Positions 16,510 through 26,770 are shown, counted from the stretch's first letter. The stretch: DNA of 64,000 bases from CAZSXU01 sp964610505 (GCA_964610505.1 CAZSXU010000018.1:1-64000), one strand, 5' to 3'. The notes: generated by a model not told the origin, from the sequence alone. Program-made: numbers and translations.

Positions 16510-18192
16510 ATGAAGCGCTTCACCCGGGGACTTTTCCTAGTATTTCTTCTCGCCGCCGGTCTTGCCGGCACGGCCGACGCAGCCAAGAAACGGTACCACG
16601 TCTCCGATTATGACGTGGAGATTGCCGTGCAGGAAAACGGAGATCTGCGCGTCATTGAGACGATTGAGTACGCCTTCACGCGAGGGACTTTCACCTACGC
16701 CTACCGCAAGATTCCGGTCCGGGGATTCGACGACATCGAGTTCGTGTCCCTCCGGAGTCCGGATGGACTCGTGTTCCTCGAATCTGCCGTCGTGACCGAA
16801 CGGTGGAAAAAGAACCTCCGCGTACGGTGGACCTACCCCGAGACGGCCAAATCCCGGACCTTCCGCCTTGAGTACATCGCCTATGGAGTCCTTAGAAGTC
16901 ACAAGGGCAAGAATGTGCTGGACTGGGCGGCCGTAGGCGACGAGTGGAGCGTTCCGATGGGGGACGTGGACGTCCGAGTGATCCTCCCGTGGGCATTCGA
17001 ATCCGGAGTCGAGGCGAACCAGGGCGCGACCGCCCGATTGGAAGAAGGAATGACGGTGATCGACTTCCACCGGGACTCCCTCGACGACGAGGAGGGTTAC
17101 CGCGTGACCGTCGAGTTTCCGCAGAGGCTGACGATCGCTCCCCGCGAAGGGTCCGGGCTCGCGGAGACGACGGTGACCATCGTTGCCTCCGGTGTCCTGG
17201 TCCTGATTCTTCTGATGGTGTTCTTCTGGAAGCGGGTCGGCCGAGTGGAGGCGAGAGGCGTTCCCTCGGCGGTGGCCACGTATCCGGATGCCGGCCTCAG
17301 TATCGCCGAGGCGGCCGGTCTGGTCCACTACGGCACGATGGGTCGGGCGGCGGTCACTTCCCTGGTGTTCGACCTGGCGCGTCGCGGGATCCTCCGGATC
17401 GAGGCTCGAGCAAAGAAAGGCGCCTTCGGCACACGATCGTTTGACGTGAGCGCCCGAATGATCGACCGTTCGGGCGATCTACCCGCCTGGGACGAGAGAG
17501 TCTTTCAGGAGCTTGAGAAAGAAGGGAACCTGAAGAAGTTCAGCCGGCGGACGTCGGTGATTTCCAAGACGCTGAAAGATATCACGGGTCGCCTTCGCGA
17601 AATCGGTCTGATCTCCAAAGAGCGTGAATCTCTCCGGCGGAAATGGCTGATTGGATCCCTGATCCTGGCCATCGTGTCGGTGGTGTTCATGGTCTTCGTG
17701 GTTCTCAACGTCTGGAAGGATCTCCTGGCGCCGGCGATTCTGGTCTTCGCTGGGGGGTGGGGGCTCGCCATTACGAGTGCGTTGATCGAGACTCGCTCGC
17801 CGCGAGGGATGATGCTGGCGGGGGCCTTCCGGAGCTACGGGCGCTGGCAGAGGAAGCGTGTCGAGGATCTGATCCAGGCCGATCCGTCCGAGGCGGCCGG
17901 TCGTTTCACGGAGAACTTGCCGGAGCTGGTTCTGGACAAGAAAGTGGATCGACAGTGGATCAAGAAGCTGCAGAAAGACGTGAAAGACAAACCAATCGAG
18001 TTCCGGCTTCCCGATTGGATGAATCTGAGAGACGCTTCCGGGAATCCCTTGGATGCCGCGGTTGCGGCGGTGGAGTGCTTCACTGCATTCACCGAGAGCG
18101 TGGCCGTTGTCGGCGCGTATGCCGGTGGAGCCATTGCCGGGGGCGCGGGGGGCGCGGGGGGCGGTGGGGGCGGTGGGGGAGGCGCGGGATAG
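16510..18192 (+). CDS. DUF2207 family membrane protein
   Basis: This 560-residue protein has a signal peptide (MKRFTRGLFLVFLLAAGLAG, cleavage near ADA), an extracytoplasmic beta-rich DUF2207 domain (YDVEIAVQENGDLRVIETIE, FTYAYRKIPVRGFDDIEFVS), a membrane segment (about 220-240), a cytoplasmic region with a winged-helix-like stretch (SIAEAAGLVHYGTMGRAAVT), two further membrane segments (about 375-420) and a Gly-rich tail (GGAGGGGGGGGGAG). That layout is typical of the family, whose function is unknown. A 30-bp palindrome lies 55 bases after the stop. Confidence 0.85.
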   Translation: MKRFTRGLFLVFLLAAGLAGTADAAKKRYHVSDYDVEIAVQENGDLRVIETIEYAFTRGTFTYAYRKIPVRGFDDIEFVSLRSPDGLVFLESAVVTERWKKNLRVRWTYPETAKSRTFRLEYIAYGVLRSHKGKNVLDWAAVGDEWSVPMGDVDVRVILPWAFESGVEANQGATARLEEGMTVIDFHRDSLDDEEGYRVTVEFPQRLTIAPREGSGLAETTVTIVASGVLVLILLMVFFWKRVGRVEARGVPSAVATYPDAGLSIAEAAGLVHYGTMGRAAVTSLVFDLARRGILRIEARAKKGAFGTRSFDVSARMIDRSGDLPAWDERVFQELEKEGNLKKFSRRTSVISKTLKDITGRLREIGLISKERESLRRKWLIGSLILAIVSVVFMVFVVLNVWKDLLAPAILVFAGGWGLAITSALIETRSPRGMMLAGAFRSYGRWQRKRVEDLIQADPSEAAGRFTENLPELVLDKKVDRQWIKKLQKDVKDKPIEFRLPDWMNLRDASGNPLDAAVAAVECFTAFTESVAVVGAYAGGAIAGGAGGAGGGGGGGGGAG

Positions 18193-18247
18193 CGCGACAA
18201 CGTGACAACATCAGAACCCGGAGCCACAATCACAGGGGGAGACACCG

Positions 18248-18277
18248 ACGGGCGATTCGATGCATCGAATCGCCCGT
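18248..18277. terminator. Perfect 30-bp palindrome between convergent genes
   Basis: ACGGGCGATTCGATG is followed at once by its exact reverse complement. It lies between two genes that end facing each other (stops at 18192 and 18334), so it is well placed as a bidirectional terminator. The following bases (GTTCGCATTT) are only moderately T-rich. Confidence 0.6.
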
Positions 18278-18333
18278 GTTCGCATTTCCTCGCTCTCGCC
18301 GCCGTGATCGCCGGATGCGTGCTCCGGAGTGCT

Positions 18334-19926
18334 TCAGGAATGCCCGTCTTGCGGTTCTCCGATCCTCCCCTCGAAAATCTCGTACCGCCCGAAGACTCCC
18401 AGAGTTTTGAGATAGACGGGAACCACCTTCCGCTGCTCGTCGCGGTAGAACCGCCTGTGTTCCCCATCCCTATGCCCGGGAATCGTCACATAGAGAAATT
18501 CCGTCACGCCGTTTTCCCTGAGACGCCGCGCCAGGGTCATTTCGTCCCGAGGTTTCCTCGGCCAGAAGAACGCTCTCTCATCGCAGAGTGCCGTCAACTC
18601 CAGAGCGTACCATTGGTTGGACACAGCGATGTATCCGGTATCGCTCCGCCGCAGCCGCTCCAACGCGGGCCGGACACGTTCTCGGTAGTCTCTCACCAGG
18701 TGGAGGGGGCCCTGGTACGTGTTCCGGGCCACGCCCAGAGCCAGCGTCACGAGAAACACGGCCCCGTAGACCCACCGCACGGGAGCCCGGCGGTGAGTCA
18801 TGGCCGTGTGCAGCTGGTACGAACAGGCGAAGACCAGGAGCGGAATCACCACGAGAAGGTATCGCGGCCCCCATTGCTTGCCTCCCCAGTCCGGAACCAG
18901 GAATGGAACGGCGAAGCACGGAACCAGAATCGTGGCCAGCAGGAGGAGGGACAGCGCCTTCTTCCCGGATAGAAAGAGCAGGGGAAGCGCCAGCAGGAAG
19001 AAGAACATGGAGGGAAACCTGCTCAGTAGGTTCGCCTGAAGACTCAAGAAGATAAACCGAACCGTGGCGAATCCCATGGTGGCGGAGATTCCGCCGGCGA
19101 CCTGAATCCCGCGACTACCCAGGAAGTGACCGTACAGGATCTGATTGGCGAGCATGAACAACGCCGCCACCAATCCGCAGGCCGAGGCAAACCACAGTGT
19201 TTCCGGACGCCGCCTGAAGATGTACCGGATCAGCAGGACCAGGAGCGCCGGGGCCAACACCAGCGAAGCCTCGGGGCGAACCCAGACGGACAGGCCGCTG
19301 AGAAGTCCGAGCAGGACGGCGCGCCGGACCGGGTATTCGGAATTCCACGATTTCACCGCGAAATCCACTGCGAAGAAGACCAGGAGCGCCCCGAGGGTGA
19401 ACTCCCAGAACATCCCGCCGTAGAGTGTCAGGGGCGAGGCGAGAATCAGTGCGGTGAGACCGAGGCAAAGAACCCCCGGTCCGACTCCCAGGGCTCGGCC
19501 CGCCGAAACGAACCTCCACCACAGCAGCCACAGGGCCAGAATAGGAATGACGTACAAACCCCTGAAGCCCAGAAGAAGGAACAGGGGTGTGCTCAACGCC
19601 TGAAAAAGAAACGGGAAGACGACCATGTGGCCGCCGGGGGAGTCGTAGGTGAAGGGGGGAGCGAAAGGATACTGGCCGCTCTCCCAGATATCCTTGACCC
19701 ACTGCGGATGCGGGGGCTGGTGGTAGATGGAGAAGTCGCCCCTCGCGTATTGCCGGACCATGAGATACTTGAGTCCGCCGTCCCCGCTGTAGAACACCTC
19801 GTCCTTCACCTGGAGGAACAGAAAAAGCGATAGGAGCACGCCCAGGGCATAGATGACCGCCAGGAGGATTCCCGCTCGGGATCTTGGCGTCTTGGGGTCC
19901 GACACGTTTGAGTGTTGTGCTTTCAT
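18334..19926 (-). CDS. Multi-pass glycosyltransferase-like membrane protein (PMT/GT39-like)
   Basis: This 530-residue protein has about 11 membrane segments. It has the architecture of the ArnT/PMT-type lipid-linked sugar transferases: a first helix, then a large loop with acidic residues (DEVFYSGDGGLKYLMVRQYA) where the catalytic Asp normally sits, and a C-terminal soluble domain. It probably moves a sugar from a polyprenyl-phosphate carrier onto a cell-surface acceptor. The ATG at 19926 overlaps the stop of the upstream RNA methyltransferase gene by four bases (ATGA), which decides the start. The family call rests on topology and loop pattern, not on a diagnostic motif. Confidence 0.65.
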   Translation of the reverse strand: MKAQHSNVSDPKTPRSRAGILLAVIYALGVLLSLFLFLQVKDEVFYSGDGGLKYLMVRQYARGDFSIYHQPPHPQWVKDIWESGQYPFAPPFTYDSPGGHMVVFPFLFQALSTPLFLLLGFRGLYVIPILALWLLWWRFVSAGRALGVGPGVLCLGLTALILASPLTLYGGMFWEFTLGALLVFFAVDFAVKSWNSEYPVRRAVLLGLLSGLSVWVRPEASLVLAPALLVLLIRYIFRRRPETLWFASACGLVAALFMLANQILYGHFLGSRGIQVAGGISATMGFATVRFIFLSLQANLLSRFPSMFFFLLALPLLFLSGKKALSLLLLATILVPCFAVPFLVPDWGGKQWGPRYLLVVIPLLVFACSYQLHTAMTHRRAPVRWVYGAVFLVTLALGVARNTYQGPLHLVRDYRERVRPALERLRRSDTGYIAVSNQWYALELTALCDERAFFWPRKPRDEMTLARRLRENGVTEFLYVTIPGHRDGEHRRFYRDEQRKVVPVYLKTLGVFGRYEIFEGRIGEPQDGHS

Positions 19927-21209
19927 GTCTCCGCGGTTCCGCCTTCGCTTCGCTCCATGAGCGCCACGCACTCCACGTGCGCCGTCTGCGGGAAGAGATC
20001 GACGATTTCGAGGGAGCCGAGCGCGTACCCGACTTCGGTGAGGCGGGCGACGTCCCGCGCCAGGGTCGCCGGATCACAAGAGACATAGAGAATTCGGTTG
20101 GGACCAAGATCGGCGAGCGTGGGAATCACGTTCCCCTCGAGACCGGTTCGCGGAGGATCGGCGAGAACGGTAACGGGAGATCCCTCGGGCAGGCCGGATG
20201 CCACGTCGGGAAGCACTTTCTCCACGGGTCCCTCGAGAATCTCTACGTTTGGTGTCTGATTGATCTCTATGTTGGACTTGAAATCCCGAATTCCCGATCG
20301 GGCGATCTCAATTCCAACAACCCGGTCGAACTTCGCCGCGAGCGTAATCGCGAAGGTCCCCACCCCCGCATAGAGATCCACCAGCGTACCACCGCCTTCA
20401 CCCAGGATGCGATGGACGGCGGCGACGAGGTTCCCCGCACCTTCGTAGTTCACCTGAAAGAAGGATCCGGCTCCCACCCGGAAACGGCGCTCGGCGAAGT
20501 CCATCTCCATCATGGACGTTCCCCGAATGGGCTTGGCGTTGAAGAGCACGCCCACCGCCCCCGGAAACGGCGGCTCTCCCTTGTCGAGAACGGCCATCCG
20601 CTTCGCCAATCGACCCCGCAACCTGGGATGTCCGGTGACCGCGGCAATCACGCGCCCCCGGGGGTCGAGCCGGAAGGACGCCTTTTCCGCCGTTGGGAGG
20701 GTCTTCAGCCACGGAAGAGCGCTCCGGTTCCAGTCGTCGGGCATCAAGAGACAGGCGTCGATGGGCACGACCCGGTTGGATCCACGTTGGACCAGGCCGA
20801 CGCGTCCCCCCTCGCCATAGGAGAGGCGGATCCGGTTTCGGTAGCCGAACGCGGGGCAAACGGGACGCGGATCGGGCAGAATCTCGTGCACGTCCAGGCG
20901 GCCGATCCGCTGGAAGGCGTCCAGCACCATGGTCCTCTTGGCGGCCAGCTGTTCTTCGTGAGGGAGGAACTGCAGGTCGCATCCGCCGCAGCGGCCGAAG
21001 TACGGGCACGGCGCTTCGCTCCGGCGGGGATGCGGCTCCAGAACCTCCAGGAGCCTTGCCCGCATGTAGTGGGGGTGTTCCTCGGTAGGGGTCACCCGCA
21101 CGCGCTCGCCCGGCGCCACCAGAGGAACGAGCACGCGTTTGCCCTCCACCTGGCCCAGCCCCAAACCGCCGTGGACGATCTTCTCGATCACTACTTCAAG
21201 AGTGGACAA
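19923..21209 (-). CDS. RlmD/TrmA-family RNA (uracil-5-)-methyltransferase
   Basis: From the preferred TTG start at 21209 (GGGGGAG site 7 bases upstream) the protein is 428 residues. It has an N-terminal TRAM-like beta domain (HGGLGLGQVEGKRVLVPLV), a cysteine cluster typical of the [4Fe-4S] site (CPYFGRCGGCDLQF), and a C-terminal SAM methyltransferase domain with LVDLYAGVGTFAI, DPPRTGLEG and the catalytic Cys in YVSCDPATLARD. Such enzymes make 5-methyluridine in 23S rRNA or tRNA; which one cannot be told here. A longer frame exists upstream, but it runs through intergenic repeats and is not credible. Confidence 0.9.
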   Translation of the reverse strand: MSTLEVVIEKIVHGGLGLGQVEGKRVLVPLVAPGERVRVTPTEEHPHYMRARLLEVLEPHPRRSEAPCPYFGRCGGCDLQFLPHEEQLAAKRTMVLDAFQRIGRLDVHEILPDPRPVCPAFGYRNRIRLSYGEGGRVGLVQRGSNRVVPIDACLLMPDDWNRSALPWLKTLPTAEKASFRLDPRGRVIAAVTGHPRLRGRLAKRMAVLDKGEPPFPGAVGVLFNAKPIRGTSMMEMDFAERRFRVGAGSFFQVNYEGAGNLVAAVHRILGEGGGTLVDLYAGVGTFAITLAAKFDRVVGIEIARSGIRDFKSNIEINQTPNVEILEGPVEKVLPDVASGLPEGSPVTVLADPPRTGLEGNVIPTLADLGPNRILYVSCDPATLARDVARLTEVGYALGSLEIVDLFPQTAHVECVALMERSEGGTAET

Positions 21210-21515
21210 GAGACAGCTCCCCCATCTTCGAATGGGCGAATGGGCGAACGGGCGGACCCCAATCCACCCGCCACAGATTGCACAGATTCCACGGAAGAAA
21301 TCAAGACGTTCGGAGGAAGGGACCCGTTTGGCCATTGACGGTTCCCTCCTCCGAACCGCCCTACTCTAATACTCCGCCGTCTCCGGATCAACCTCATCCG
21401 TGCCGCACGTTCCTCTGCCGAAAACGCTTGCTCTGCCGGAACCGCTTCCCTACAATCCCTGCGAACGTTCTTCTTCTTGAGCTGCAGCGACTCTCCACAC
21501 AACCCGGGAGGATCC
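21210..21515. other. Gene-free divergent region with short repeats
   Basis: This stretch separates the divergent RNA methyltransferase and OPT transporter genes, so it must hold both promoters. It contains GAATGGGC units at 21230-21254 and a CACAGATT pair at 21271-21290. The rest shows no gene and no regulatory site that I can defend. Confidence 0.6.
21230..21254. repeat. GAATGGGC 8-bp tandem repeat, three units
   Basis: Two perfect units and one variant (GAACGGGC) stand in tandem 21 bases upstream of the RNA methyltransferase start. The same unit occurs four times in a row at 56643-56674. Confidence 0.8.
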
Positions 21516-23678
21516 ATGTCGGACCCGTTGGCAGGTTTCAAGCCATACGTTCCCGATGATTCCAAGATGCGGGAGCTCTCTTTCAAATCCATCCTGTTCG
21601 GGACGATCTTCGGACTCCTGTTCGGAGCGGTCACCGTATATCTGGGCCTGAGGGCGGGCCTCACGGTCACCGTGAACATTCCGATCGCCATCATCGCAAT
21701 CGCCGTCTTTCGAGCGCTCTATAAGATGAAGTTGGCCGAGAAGGCGACGATTCTCGAGATCAACACGGCCCAGACCGTCGGGGCTGCGTGCGAGTCCATC
21801 GCGGCCGGCTCGATCTTCACGCTCCCGGCGTTGTTCTTCCTGGGATACAAGCTGTCCATGCTGCACGCGTTTGCCGTCGCTCTCGCCGGGGGGCTTCTGG
21901 GCGTCTGTTACCTGGTGCCGCTCAGAAGCTATCTTATCGAGAAAGAGCACGGGGTTCTCCCGTATCCCGAAGGTGTGGCGTGCGCGGAAGTGATCAAGAG
22001 CGGTGAGAAGGGCGGCGCGTCCGCGGCCATGGTGTTCTGGGGCGCCGGTATCGGCGCCGCGTACAAGCTTCTGGGGAGCGCGGTCCAGTTGTGGCGGGAG
22101 AAACCTTTCTGGAACCCGGACTTCTACAGGGGATCGACGCTTGTGGCGGAGACCTCGCCGGAGATGCTGGGTGTGGGATATATCATCGGAGTCCGGACGT
22201 CCTGCATCATGGTGGCCGGGGGGCTTCTCTCCTGGATGGTCCTCATTCCCATGATCTACTTCTTCAAGCACGTGGTCCCGGGAACCGAGCCGAATCTGGC
22301 CGAGTACGGGGGGATGTACGGATACGCCAAGGTGCTCTGGAACACGTACATCCGATACATCGGGGCCGGAGCCGTTGCGGCCGGCGGGCTCATCAATCTC
22401 GCTCGGGCGCTCCCGACCATCATCGGCAGCTTCAAGGCCAGCGTCACAGATCTGCGGTCGTCGGGGAAGGGAGACGTGAAGGAAGCGGTTCCCCGGACGC
22501 GGCAGGACATATCGCTCAAGGTCGTGCTGGCCGGGACAATCATCGCGATTCTGGTCACGTGGGGCGTGCTCTCTCTCGTCATCATGCCGGGCCCGGAGTT
22601 CTACTTCTCCAACTTCGTCGCCGCCATCATGGTGGCCGTCTTCGGTTTCTTCTTTGCGACCGTTTCCGCCCGGCTGGTGGGTGAGATCGGTGTATCTTCG
22701 AATCCCACGTCCGGAATGACCATCGCTACGCTCATGGCCACATGTCTGATCTTTTTGGCCATCGGCTGGACGGGCGGAGCGTATGCGGCCATCGCCCTCT
22801 CCATCGGCGCCGTGGTCTGCATCTGTGCCTCTAACGCCGGAAACGTGGGGCAGAGTCTCAAGACCGGTTTCTTCCTGGGATGCACGCCCCGGAAACAGGA
22901 GATCGGATACACGATCGGCGCGCTGACGTCGATCCTGGCCGTCGGCTTCACCCTCATTGCAGTGCACCAATGGACATATCGGGCCGAACCGGTTCAACCG
23001 ACCCTGCACGTTCAGGCGCCGCCTGTGGCCGTTGCCCCGGTTGTGGATGAGTACAGCTACCGTGGCACGGACTACGACGTGATACAGGTGAGGGAGGCTA
23101 CGGCGGATCTCGCCGTGGGGAACTACCTGGTGAGCTCCAAGAGCGGGCAGGTGACTCATACGCTCGAGGGAGGAATCGGCAGCGAGCTCCTTCCGGCGCC
23201 CCAGGCTCGGCTGATGGCCACCGTGATCGACGGAATGTTGAAACAGAAACTCCCGTGGGAGCTCATCTTCATCGGAATCGTGATCACCATTGTCCTGGAG
23301 CTGGGGAAGGTCAGGGGCCTTCCGTTCGCCGTCGGGGTGTACCTGCCCCTCTACACGTCCGCCCCCATTTTCTTCGGGGGTCTGATTCGGTGGTTGGTGG
23401 AGCGGAGGCAGCAGAAGAAGGACGTCCTGGACAAGGCGCAGGCGATTGCCGAGGAAGAATCGGGCCCGGGGATGCTCGCCTCCGCAGGGCTCATCGCCGG
23501 CGGTGCGCTGGCGGGTCTCGGGATCGCCGCGCTCACGGGCTTCGAGCTGGAAGAAGCCGTTGCGATCGGTCCTCGGATCCTGGGCGCACTGGCCACGAAT
23601 CACGTCGTTGCGGTCATCATCTTCGCCGTCCTCTGTTTCTGGCTGTACAGGGTCGGGTTGAAGAAGAAGAATGTCTAG
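21516..23678 (+). CDS. OPT-family oligopeptide transporter
   Basis: This is a 720-residue, highly hydrophobic protein with about 14-16 membrane segments. The N-terminal region has the OPT-family pattern (YLGLRAGLTVTVNIPIAIIA, EINTAQTVGAACESIAAG, VPLRSYLIEKEHGVLPYPEG). A central VSSNPTSGMTIATLM and CASNAGNVGQSLKTGFFLG are also typical of the prokaryotic branch. The family imports oligopeptides or metal chelates with protons. A soluble loop (about residues 500-560) separates the two halves. ATG 21516 is chosen for the GGGAGG site ending 5 bases before it. It would fit uptake of peptides released by the secreted peptidases in this genome. Confidence 0.92.
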   Translation: MSDPLAGFKPYVPDDSKMRELSFKSILFGTIFGLLFGAVTVYLGLRAGLTVTVNIPIAIIAIAVFRALYKMKLAEKATILEINTAQTVGAACESIAAGSIFTLPALFFLGYKLSMLHAFAVALAGGLLGVCYLVPLRSYLIEKEHGVLPYPEGVACAEVIKSGEKGGASAAMVFWGAGIGAAYKLLGSAVQLWREKPFWNPDFYRGSTLVAETSPEMLGVGYIIGVRTSCIMVAGGLLSWMVLIPMIYFFKHVVPGTEPNLAEYGGMYGYAKVLWNTYIRYIGAGAVAAGGLINLARALPTIIGSFKASVTDLRSSGKGDVKEAVPRTRQDISLKVVLAGTIIAILVTWGVLSLVIMPGPEFYFSNFVAAIMVAVFGFFFATVSARLVGEIGVSSNPTSGMTIATLMATCLIFLAIGWTGGAYAAIALSIGAVVCICASNAGNVGQSLKTGFFLGCTPRKQEIGYTIGALTSILAVGFTLIAVHQWTYRAEPVQPTLHVQAPPVAVAPVVDEYSYRGTDYDVIQVREATADLAVGNYLVSSKSGQVTHTLEGGIGSELLPAPQARLMATVIDGMLKQKLPWELIFIGIVITIVLELGKVRGLPFAVGVYLPLYTSAPIFFGGLIRWLVERRQQKKDVLDKAQAIAEEESGPGMLASAGLIAGGALAGLGIAALTGFELEEAVAIGPRILGALATNHVVAVIIFAVLCFWLYRVGLKKKNV

Positions 23679-23783
23679 ACCGGCGCGCGAGGGCGCGACA
23701 GTGGTAGAGCGGGAAGGCGCGCCGAGGCCCGTATCCGCGGGCCACCGTGCGATTGCACGATCCGCGGACAACCGGGGGGGAGA

Positions 23784-26711
23784 ATGCGAATGCTGGGACA
23801 GTCCTTCCGAACGGCGGCGGCCGGGCTCATGCTGGCGGGAGTGGCGGTGGGATGTGGAGGGGTGGGGCCGGAGCCGCAGATGCCGGTGGACCGGGGTCCG
23901 GACGTTGTAACGGTTGCCGCCGGACATTTCATCGTCCACTACAACCGGCACGCCGGAGATTACGACGGTTGGACCCTGTGGACGTGGGACGACAAGACGG
24001 AACAGGACTCCCGCGAGCTTAAGCCCGCCGGGAAAGACGACTTCGGCGTCTACTTTGATGTGGACGCGGCGCTCTACGGCGACGGTCTTCAAGTCGGCGT
24101 CCTCCCCAAGTTTGGGAACTGGGAGAGCAAGGACGCGCCGGACCGGATCTGGACTCCGGATCTCGGGACCCACGTCTGGATTCTCTCGGGCCATCCCAAG
24201 TTGTTCTCCGAGATGCCGGATATCTCGCCAGCCGCGGCGGGCTCGGCAACGCTCACCGTCCATTACCACCGTCCGGACGAAGACTATAGAGGGTGGACGC
24301 TCTGGACCTGGAATGACATCACGGACCGGGACTCCAAGGAGCTGGGGGCCGCCGATAGGGATGACTACGGGCTCGTATTCCGGGTGACAAAGTCGGACTA
24401 TGGCGACGGCACGCAGATCGGGCTCCTGCCGAAGTACGGCAACTGGGATTCGAAGGACGGCCCCGACCGTATCTGGTTTCCCTTCGTGGGGGATGAAATC
24501 TGGATTCTGGCGACTCGAGAGGAACTGTTCACGAAGAGGCCCGACACGACACCCTGGGTTCAGGGGGCGTTTCTGGATGCGGCCGGCGCGATCACCGTCG
24601 GCTTGTCGAGATCCATGCCGATGGAAGACATTGGCCCGGCCGCGTTCGAGATCGTCGATCCTCGAGGCAGAAGACGGAGCATCCTCTCGGCCTCGGGCCA
24701 GCGTCCATCCGGGGGCAAGGCTCGCCGCGTGCGGCTGACGCTAGAGACGCCGCTGGATCTTTCGGAGCCGTTGGGTGAGTTCACCGTATCCGCCAAGGGA
24801 TACCAGCCGGGGAAGCTCACGATGGGGAGCATTCTGGACTCGAATGCATTCGTCTCAAACATGCCGCTGGGTGCGGTTTACTCCCCGGAAGCAACCGTGT
24901 TTCGGGTTTTTGCCCCGACGGCGGGTTCGGTGACGCTGCTTCTGTATGATGCGCCGCAGGGGGGACGGGCCCAAGACATCTCGATGGTCCTCGCCGAGAA
25001 AGGGGTATGGGAGGCGACGGTCGAGGGCGATCTGGCCGGCACCTACTACACGCTCAAAGCCGACGGCGCCGATCCCCGGTTCCGGCCCGACCGCGAGCTG
25101 ATCGATCCCTACTCCCGGTGCAACACGGCCCACAACGGCCGGGGAATGATCTTTGACGATCGGACCCCGATCGAGGATCGGCCGGATGTTCCGATCGAAG
25201 ATGCCGTGATCTACGAGCTCCACATCCGGGATTTCACCATCGACGAGGATTCCGGGATTCGAAACGCCGGCAAGTATCTGGCCTTCACCGAAACCGGGAC
25301 GACGCTGCCGGGTCACCCCGACATCACAACCGGGGTCGATCATCTCGTGGAGCTCGGCGTCAACGCCGTACAGATCATGCCGATCCAGGACTTCGAGAAC
25401 GATGAATCCAGCGAGCAGTACAACTGGGGCTACATGCCGGTCCACTTCAACTCGCCCGACGGCTGGTACGCGACTCGGACGGATGACGCCACGCGGGTGG
25501 TGGAATTCAAGAAGCTCGTCGACGCGCTTCACCGGCGCGGCATTCGCGTCATTATGGATGTGGTGTACAACCACACGGCCGAGACCTCCCCGGCCAAGGT
25601 CTTCAGCTTCAACGGCCTGGCGCCCGGCTACTACTATCGTCTGCGGGAGGACGGCAGCTTCTGGAACGGCTCGGGCACGGGCAACGAGACGCGCTCGGAG
25701 GCGCCCATGATGCGCCGTTTCATCATCGAGTCATGCAAGTACTGGGTGAACGAGTACAAGGTCGACGGATTCCGCTTCGATCTCATGGGGCTTCATGATC
25801 TGGAAACCATGGCCCAGCTGGTGAACGAGCTCCGGGCGATCGATCCGAATCTCCTGATCCATGGAGAACCCTGGAGCGGCGGAGACACACCCATCAAGAA
25901 GACGGAGAAGGGGTCGCAGCGGGGACGGCGATTTGCGGTGTTCAACGATCACTTCCGGGATGCCATCAAAGGCGGCGTGTTCGACCGGAACCCCGCGTTC
26001 GTTCAGACGGGCAGTCACATCGACCGCATCAAGAAGGGAATCCTGGGGGCCGTCACCGACTTCGCCGACAATCCATTGGAGACCATGATCTACTGCGCCT
26101 GCCATGACAATCACACGTTCTGGGACCGGCTGATCCTCACCACGCGGAACCAGACGCGGATTACGGATGAGGACCGCAGGCGGATGAACCGGATGGGCGC
26201 CGTCCTGGTGCTGACGTCCCAGGGTATCCCGTTTCTTCACTCGGGGCAGGAGATGCTCCGGACGAAGGGCGGAAACGAGAACAGCTACAATGCCCCGGAT
26301 TCGGTCAACAAGATCCGCTGGTCGTGGAAGCTCGAAAACCGGGACATCTTCGAATACTACAGGGGATTGATTGCTTTGCGGAAAGCGCACCCGATGTTCC
26401 GGATGAAGACGCGCCGGGCGGTGCTCGCCAACATCAAGTTCCTGGACGATCACCTCGGCATTCGCGTGCCCGCGAAGTGCGTGGGGTATCAGATCGATGG
26501 ACGGGGCACGGGGGATGAGTGGGAACAGGCCCTGGTGCTCTACAATGCCAGAGAGGCTCCCGTCGAATTCACGATTCCCGACGGTGAGTGGACGATCGTC
26601 GTGGACGAAGACGAAGCGGGCGTGACACCGGTTACGTCCGGGCCGTCAACGGCGTCCGGGGGGAGCGTCCAGGTGCCGGGGCGATCGGCCATGGTCCTGC
26701 ATATGCCGTAG
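23784..26711 (+). CDS. pulA: Secreted type I pullulanase (GH13 with two CBM41 and a CBM48)
   Basis: This 975-residue enzyme has a hydrophobic leader ending in a lipobox-like VAVGC (position -3 is Ala, so lipidation is uncertain), two CBM41 starch-binding domains in tandem (each with GWTLWTW and GLLPKYGNWDSKDGPDRIWF-type sequence, about residues 45-255), a CBM48 (about 360-440) and a GH13 catalytic barrel. Pullulanase YNWGYMP is at 546-552. Catalytic residues are Asp666 (DGFRFDLMG), Glu695 (HGEPWSGG) and Asp775 (CHDNHTFWD); Asp592 lies in DVVYNHT. It cleaves alpha-1,6 branches in pullulan and amylopectin. GGGGGGAG precedes the ATG. It faces the alpha-amylase gene, its likely partner. Confidence 0.95.
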   Translation: MRMLGQSFRTAAAGLMLAGVAVGCGGVGPEPQMPVDRGPDVVTVAAGHFIVHYNRHAGDYDGWTLWTWDDKTEQDSRELKPAGKDDFGVYFDVDAALYGDGLQVGVLPKFGNWESKDAPDRIWTPDLGTHVWILSGHPKLFSEMPDISPAAAGSATLTVHYHRPDEDYRGWTLWTWNDITDRDSKELGAADRDDYGLVFRVTKSDYGDGTQIGLLPKYGNWDSKDGPDRIWFPFVGDEIWILATREELFTKRPDTTPWVQGAFLDAAGAITVGLSRSMPMEDIGPAAFEIVDPRGRRRSILSASGQRPSGGKARRVRLTLETPLDLSEPLGEFTVSAKGYQPGKLTMGSILDSNAFVSNMPLGAVYSPEATVFRVFAPTAGSVTLLLYDAPQGGRAQDISMVLAEKGVWEATVEGDLAGTYYTLKADGADPRFRPDRELIDPYSRCNTAHNGRGMIFDDRTPIEDRPDVPIEDAVIYELHIRDFTIDEDSGIRNAGKYLAFTETGTTLPGHPDITTGVDHLVELGVNAVQIMPIQDFENDESSEQYNWGYMPVHFNSPDGWYATRTDDATRVVEFKKLVDALHRRGIRVIMDVVYNHTAETSPAKVFSFNGLAPGYYYRLREDGSFWNGSGTGNETRSEAPMMRRFIIESCKYWVNEYKVDGFRFDLMGLHDLETMAQLVNELRAIDPNLLIHGEPWSGGDTPIKKTEKGSQRGRRFAVFNDHFRDAIKGGVFDRNPAFVQTGSHIDRIKKGILGAVTDFADNPLETMIYCACHDNHTFWDRLILTTRNQTRITDEDRRRMNRMGAVLVLTSQGIPFLHSGQEMLRTKGGNENSYNAPDSVNKIRWSWKLENRDIFEYYRGLIALRKAHPMFRMKTRRAVLANIKFLDDHLGIRVPAKCVGYQIDGRGTGDEWEQALVLYNAREAPVEFTIPDGEWTIVVDEDEAGVTPVTSGPSTASGGSVQVPGRSAMVLHMP

Positions 26712-26770
26712 TTCGATATTCGTAATTCGTGGTTCGTTCTCGGATACGTGCGTTGGAAAACTTCCAACCC

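Noticed and set aside
21210..21335. N-terminal extension of the RNA methyltransferase to 21335
   Set aside because: The extra codons cover the GAATGGGC and CACAGATT repeats; the TTG at 21209 has a proper ribosome-binding site and starts at the TRAM-like domain.
21450..24269. Minus-strand frame of 939 codons under the OPT transporter and pullulanase genes
   Set aside because: It is rich in His, Arg, Gly and Asp, matches no family, and runs antisense to two well-supported genes and the space between them.
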